From: Mesotoga sp. UBA6090
Lineage (GTDB): Bacteria > Thermotogota > Thermotogae > Petrotogales > Kosmotogaceae
Direction of reading: 5' to 3'
Assembly: GCF_002435945.1 (NCBI RefSeq)
Contig: NZ_DIXC01000004.1
Span: forward strand, 1 to 64,000
DNA length: 64,000 bases
Within the stretch, counting starts at the first letter, position 1; each line of letters starts with the position of its first letter. A program made the position numbers and the translations under genes. The notes under the pieces were generated by a model. It saw only the letters and a list, made by a program, of their open reading frames with translations. It was not told where the DNA came from and searched no databases. Shown piece by piece: positions 62,560 to 64,000 of this stretch.

Positions 62560-62706
62560 ATGAAAAAGATGATCGCAATACTTTTGATAGGTTTGGTATC
62601 GTTTGGCACGCTTGCACTTGCAGGACCTGGACTTTGGAAGATTCCTGAGGGCGAGTTTACCGTAGATGGTGGCCCAGGACTTTGGAAGATTCCTGAAGGT
62701 TATTGA
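62560..62706 (+). CDS. Secreted WKIPEG-repeat peptide precursor, copy B
   Basis: 48 aa, tandem paralogue of copy A. AAAGGGAGG lies eight to nine nt before ATG 62560. The signal peptide (MKKMIAILLIGLVSFGTLAL, then A) differs from copy A at 7 of 21 residues, but the mature 27 residues are identical. The mature coding segments differ at only three bases, all synonymous, which points to strong selection on the peptide or recent gene conversion. No promoter is evident in the 48-nt gap, so the two copies are probably cotranscribed. Ends 24 nt from the convergent HD-GYP gene. Confidence 0.85.
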   Translation: MKKMIAILLIGLVSFGTLALAGPGLWKIPEGEFTVDGGPGLWKIPEGY

Positions 62707-62730
62707 TTTTGTAACTGCAGCTCTTCCAAC

Positions 62731-63996
62731 TTATTTGAAAAGCTCGGAGATTATTGAACGCCACAATGGGGTTATTTCTTCTTCTTGAACATTGATTTCT
62801 TTGCGCTGAGAAAATTCTATGAATCTAGTTAGGAGACCTTTTGAGATCAATTGGTCGCCTTTTTCTTTTAGGTACTCTAGTGCTCTTGCTTTCGTTATGG
62901 CCCTTCTGTAAGGCCTGTCGGTTGTTAGTGCATCGAAGACGTCGGCTGCCGAAACTATTTGAACAAGCATGTGGATTTCGTCTCCCTTTAGACCGTCGGG
63001 ATAACCGTTCCCATCTATTCTCTCGTGATGGTGCCTTACAATATCTCTTACTGCCTTCGGAAAATTCAGGTCTCTCAAGTAACGTTCGCCATATACCGGG
63101 TGTCTCATTATTTCCTTGAACTCCTCTTCACTCAAAGATGACGGCTTATTCAGCGTATCGAAAGGAATATCAACCTTCCCATAATCGTGCAACATCGCGC
63201 CGATTGAAAGATTGAAGAGATCGATCTTCTCTAGATTAAGTTCCTTTCCAAACTCATAGCAAATCTTGAGGACGCGAAGCGTATGGAGAGCAGTATAGTC
63301 GTCCTTAAGCCTTAACTCTCTGATAAGCTGACGGAAAACTGAAGAAATGCTCTCGAAAAGGTTGTTCACAAAATCTTTTAGATGGGGCGATGTTGTACTG
63401 TAGAGAGTAAGCGACTCGAATGCGCCAACTGAATTCTCTAGAGCCTTAAAATGCTCTCCTTTAACTTGCATTATTGACGCTTCAAGAATCAGTGTTTCTC
63501 CCTTGATGTAATTGGTCAAAGATTCATCTGGAAGAGACTTGAGTTGATTGAGAAAATTCTCCGCTCTAAAAACGTTGCCGCTCTTCACATAGAAGTGCCC
63601 CAGAAAAATGTATGATACTGCAATGTCTGTCCATTCGATATGAGAACTTATCAGTGACTCAAGTTGTTCGGCAATAATTGCCGCTCTACTAAGGTCATTC
63701 ATTTGAAGAAGAATCTTCAAGTTTATCATGAGCTTGTACCCGTTTATTGAAACCACACTACATCCTTCGACCTGATCAAGAAGCTTTATTGCTTCAGCAA
63801 ATCTGTTCTTCGAGTAAAGATAGTCGATCATGTTCAACTGAACCATTAGCATTCTTACCGGTGATTCGGCCACTGCCTTTGCTCTCTCATAAAACTTCCA
63901 TGGATTGTCTCCGGTCTGGAGCTGAGTGGAGACCAGGCCTAGATCATTGTAGTACTCAAAGCGCTTGTGCGTTGGCACATACTGCTCCAGCTTCAC
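62731..63996 (-). CDS. TPR-like repeat protein with HD-GYP domain (c-di-GMP phosphodiesterase), possibly 5'-truncated by window
   Basis: 421 aa from GTG 63996; the true start may lie beyond the window edge. Residues about 15-220 are helical repeats of TPR type (for example LYSKNRFAEAIKLLDQVEG, VKSGNVFRAENFLNQLKSL). Residues about 235-375 form an HD-GYP domain with H270-D271 in MLHDYGKVDIP, HHHERIDGNGYPDGL containing the GYP (331-333), and SAADVFDALTTDRPYRRA. These hydrolyse cyclic di-GMP. No membrane segment, so cytoplasmic. TPR arrays bind peptides or proteins and may sense the neighbouring WKIPEG peptide; that link is inference from position. Confidence 0.88.
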   Translation of the reverse strand: MKLEQYVPTHKRFEYYNDLGLVSTQLQTGDNPWKFYERAKAVAESPVRMLMVQLNMIDYLYSKNRFAEAIKLLDQVEGCSVVSINGYKLMINLKILLQMNDLSRAAIIAEQLESLISSHIEWTDIAVSYIFLGHFYVKSGNVFRAENFLNQLKSLPDESLTNYIKGETLILEASIMQVKGEHFKALENSVGAFESLTLYSTTSPHLKDFVNNLFESISSVFRQLIRELRLKDDYTALHTLRVLKICYEFGKELNLEKIDLFNLSIGAMLHDYGKVDIPFDTLNKPSSLSEEEFKEIMRHPVYGERYLRDLNFPKAVRDIVRHHHERIDGNGYPDGLKGDEIHMLVQIVSAADVFDALTTDRPYRRAITKARALEYLKEKGDQLISKGLLTRFIEFSQRKEINVQEEEITPLWRSIISELFK

Positions 63997-64000
63997 AAGT

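Noticed and set aside
62716..62742. Inverted repeat AGCTCTTC/GAAAAGCT between copy B and the HD-GYP gene as terminator
   Set aside because: Imperfect stem and no T-run on either strand.

Overview
The window looks like a chromosomal segment of a member of the Thermotogota, most likely a mesophilic Mesotoga/Kosmotoga-type organism. I infer this from gene content (a Thermotoga-like arabinose cluster with a divergent FGGY kinase, two-subunit glycine decarboxylase, half-size CHR transporters), moderate GC, strong GGAGG ribosome binding sites and frequent TTG/GTG starts. No database search was possible. Most of it is ordinary core chromosome: tightly packed operons, two tRNAs, a CIRCE operator and a cobalamin riboswitch. 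I see no phage, insertion sequence or CRISPR array.

Layout. 1-6.5 kb: arabinan/arabinose use (GH51 arabinofuranosidase, FGGY kinase, AraA, AraD), with two long non-coding stretches and a probable gene remnant. 6.6-12.6 kb, minus strand: a MoxR ATPase/VWA operon with a membrane permease, an unknown protein, a diverged fumarase-beta-like protein and a YdjM-like membrane protein. 12.9-17.4 kb, minus: groES-groEL under a CIRCE operator, and pfkA-pyk. 17.6-22.1 kb: glycine cleavage operon, then tRNA-Thr and a pseudo-receiver/PAS protein. 24.1-29.8 kb, minus: yajC-secD-secF, tRNA-Ala, a phospholipase D-like protein and nadE. 30-37.6 kb: frr-uppS-cdsA-alaS-mrnC-rlmB-mutL. 37.6-40.5 kb: B12 riboswitch and btuFCD-like importer, facing a YbaK-type deacylase. 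41-44.5 kb: a small accessory region with a broken or recoded cysteine-rich secreted gene, a secreted protein with calcium-loop motifs and a serine beta-lactamase-family hydrolase. 45-50.1 kb: five-gene oligopeptide-type ABC importer. 50.2-53.6 kb, minus: an ABC-F ATPase and an MFS exporter, each preceded by a possible leader peptide. 53.6-60.5 kb, minus: PRC-barrel protein, MacB-like ABC exporter and a partner-switching module (REC-PP2C, STAS, HATPase). 60.7-61.8 kb: paired chromate-type transporter halves. 61.8-64 kb: a tandem pair of tiny secreted peptide genes facing a TPR-HD-GYP protein.

The most interesting object is at 62.27-62.71 kb. Two adjacent 48-residue genes encode signal peptides followed by an identical mature 27-residue peptide that contains GPGLWKIPEG twice. 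The two mature regions differ only at three synonymous sites, while the signal peptides differ at seven of 21 residues. A third small ORF just upstream starts MWKIPE. Twenty-four bases beyond the second gene, and convergent with it, ends a gene for a TPR-like repeat protein with an HD-GYP cyclic-di-GMP phosphodiesterase domain. I propose a peptide-signalling or secreted-effector locus, possibly linked to c-di-GMP; this is inference. The second candidate system is the ABC-F/MFS pair, where a 31-codon ORF followed by a perfect 13-bp terminator hairpin directly ahead of the MFS gene looks like a translation-dependent attenuator.
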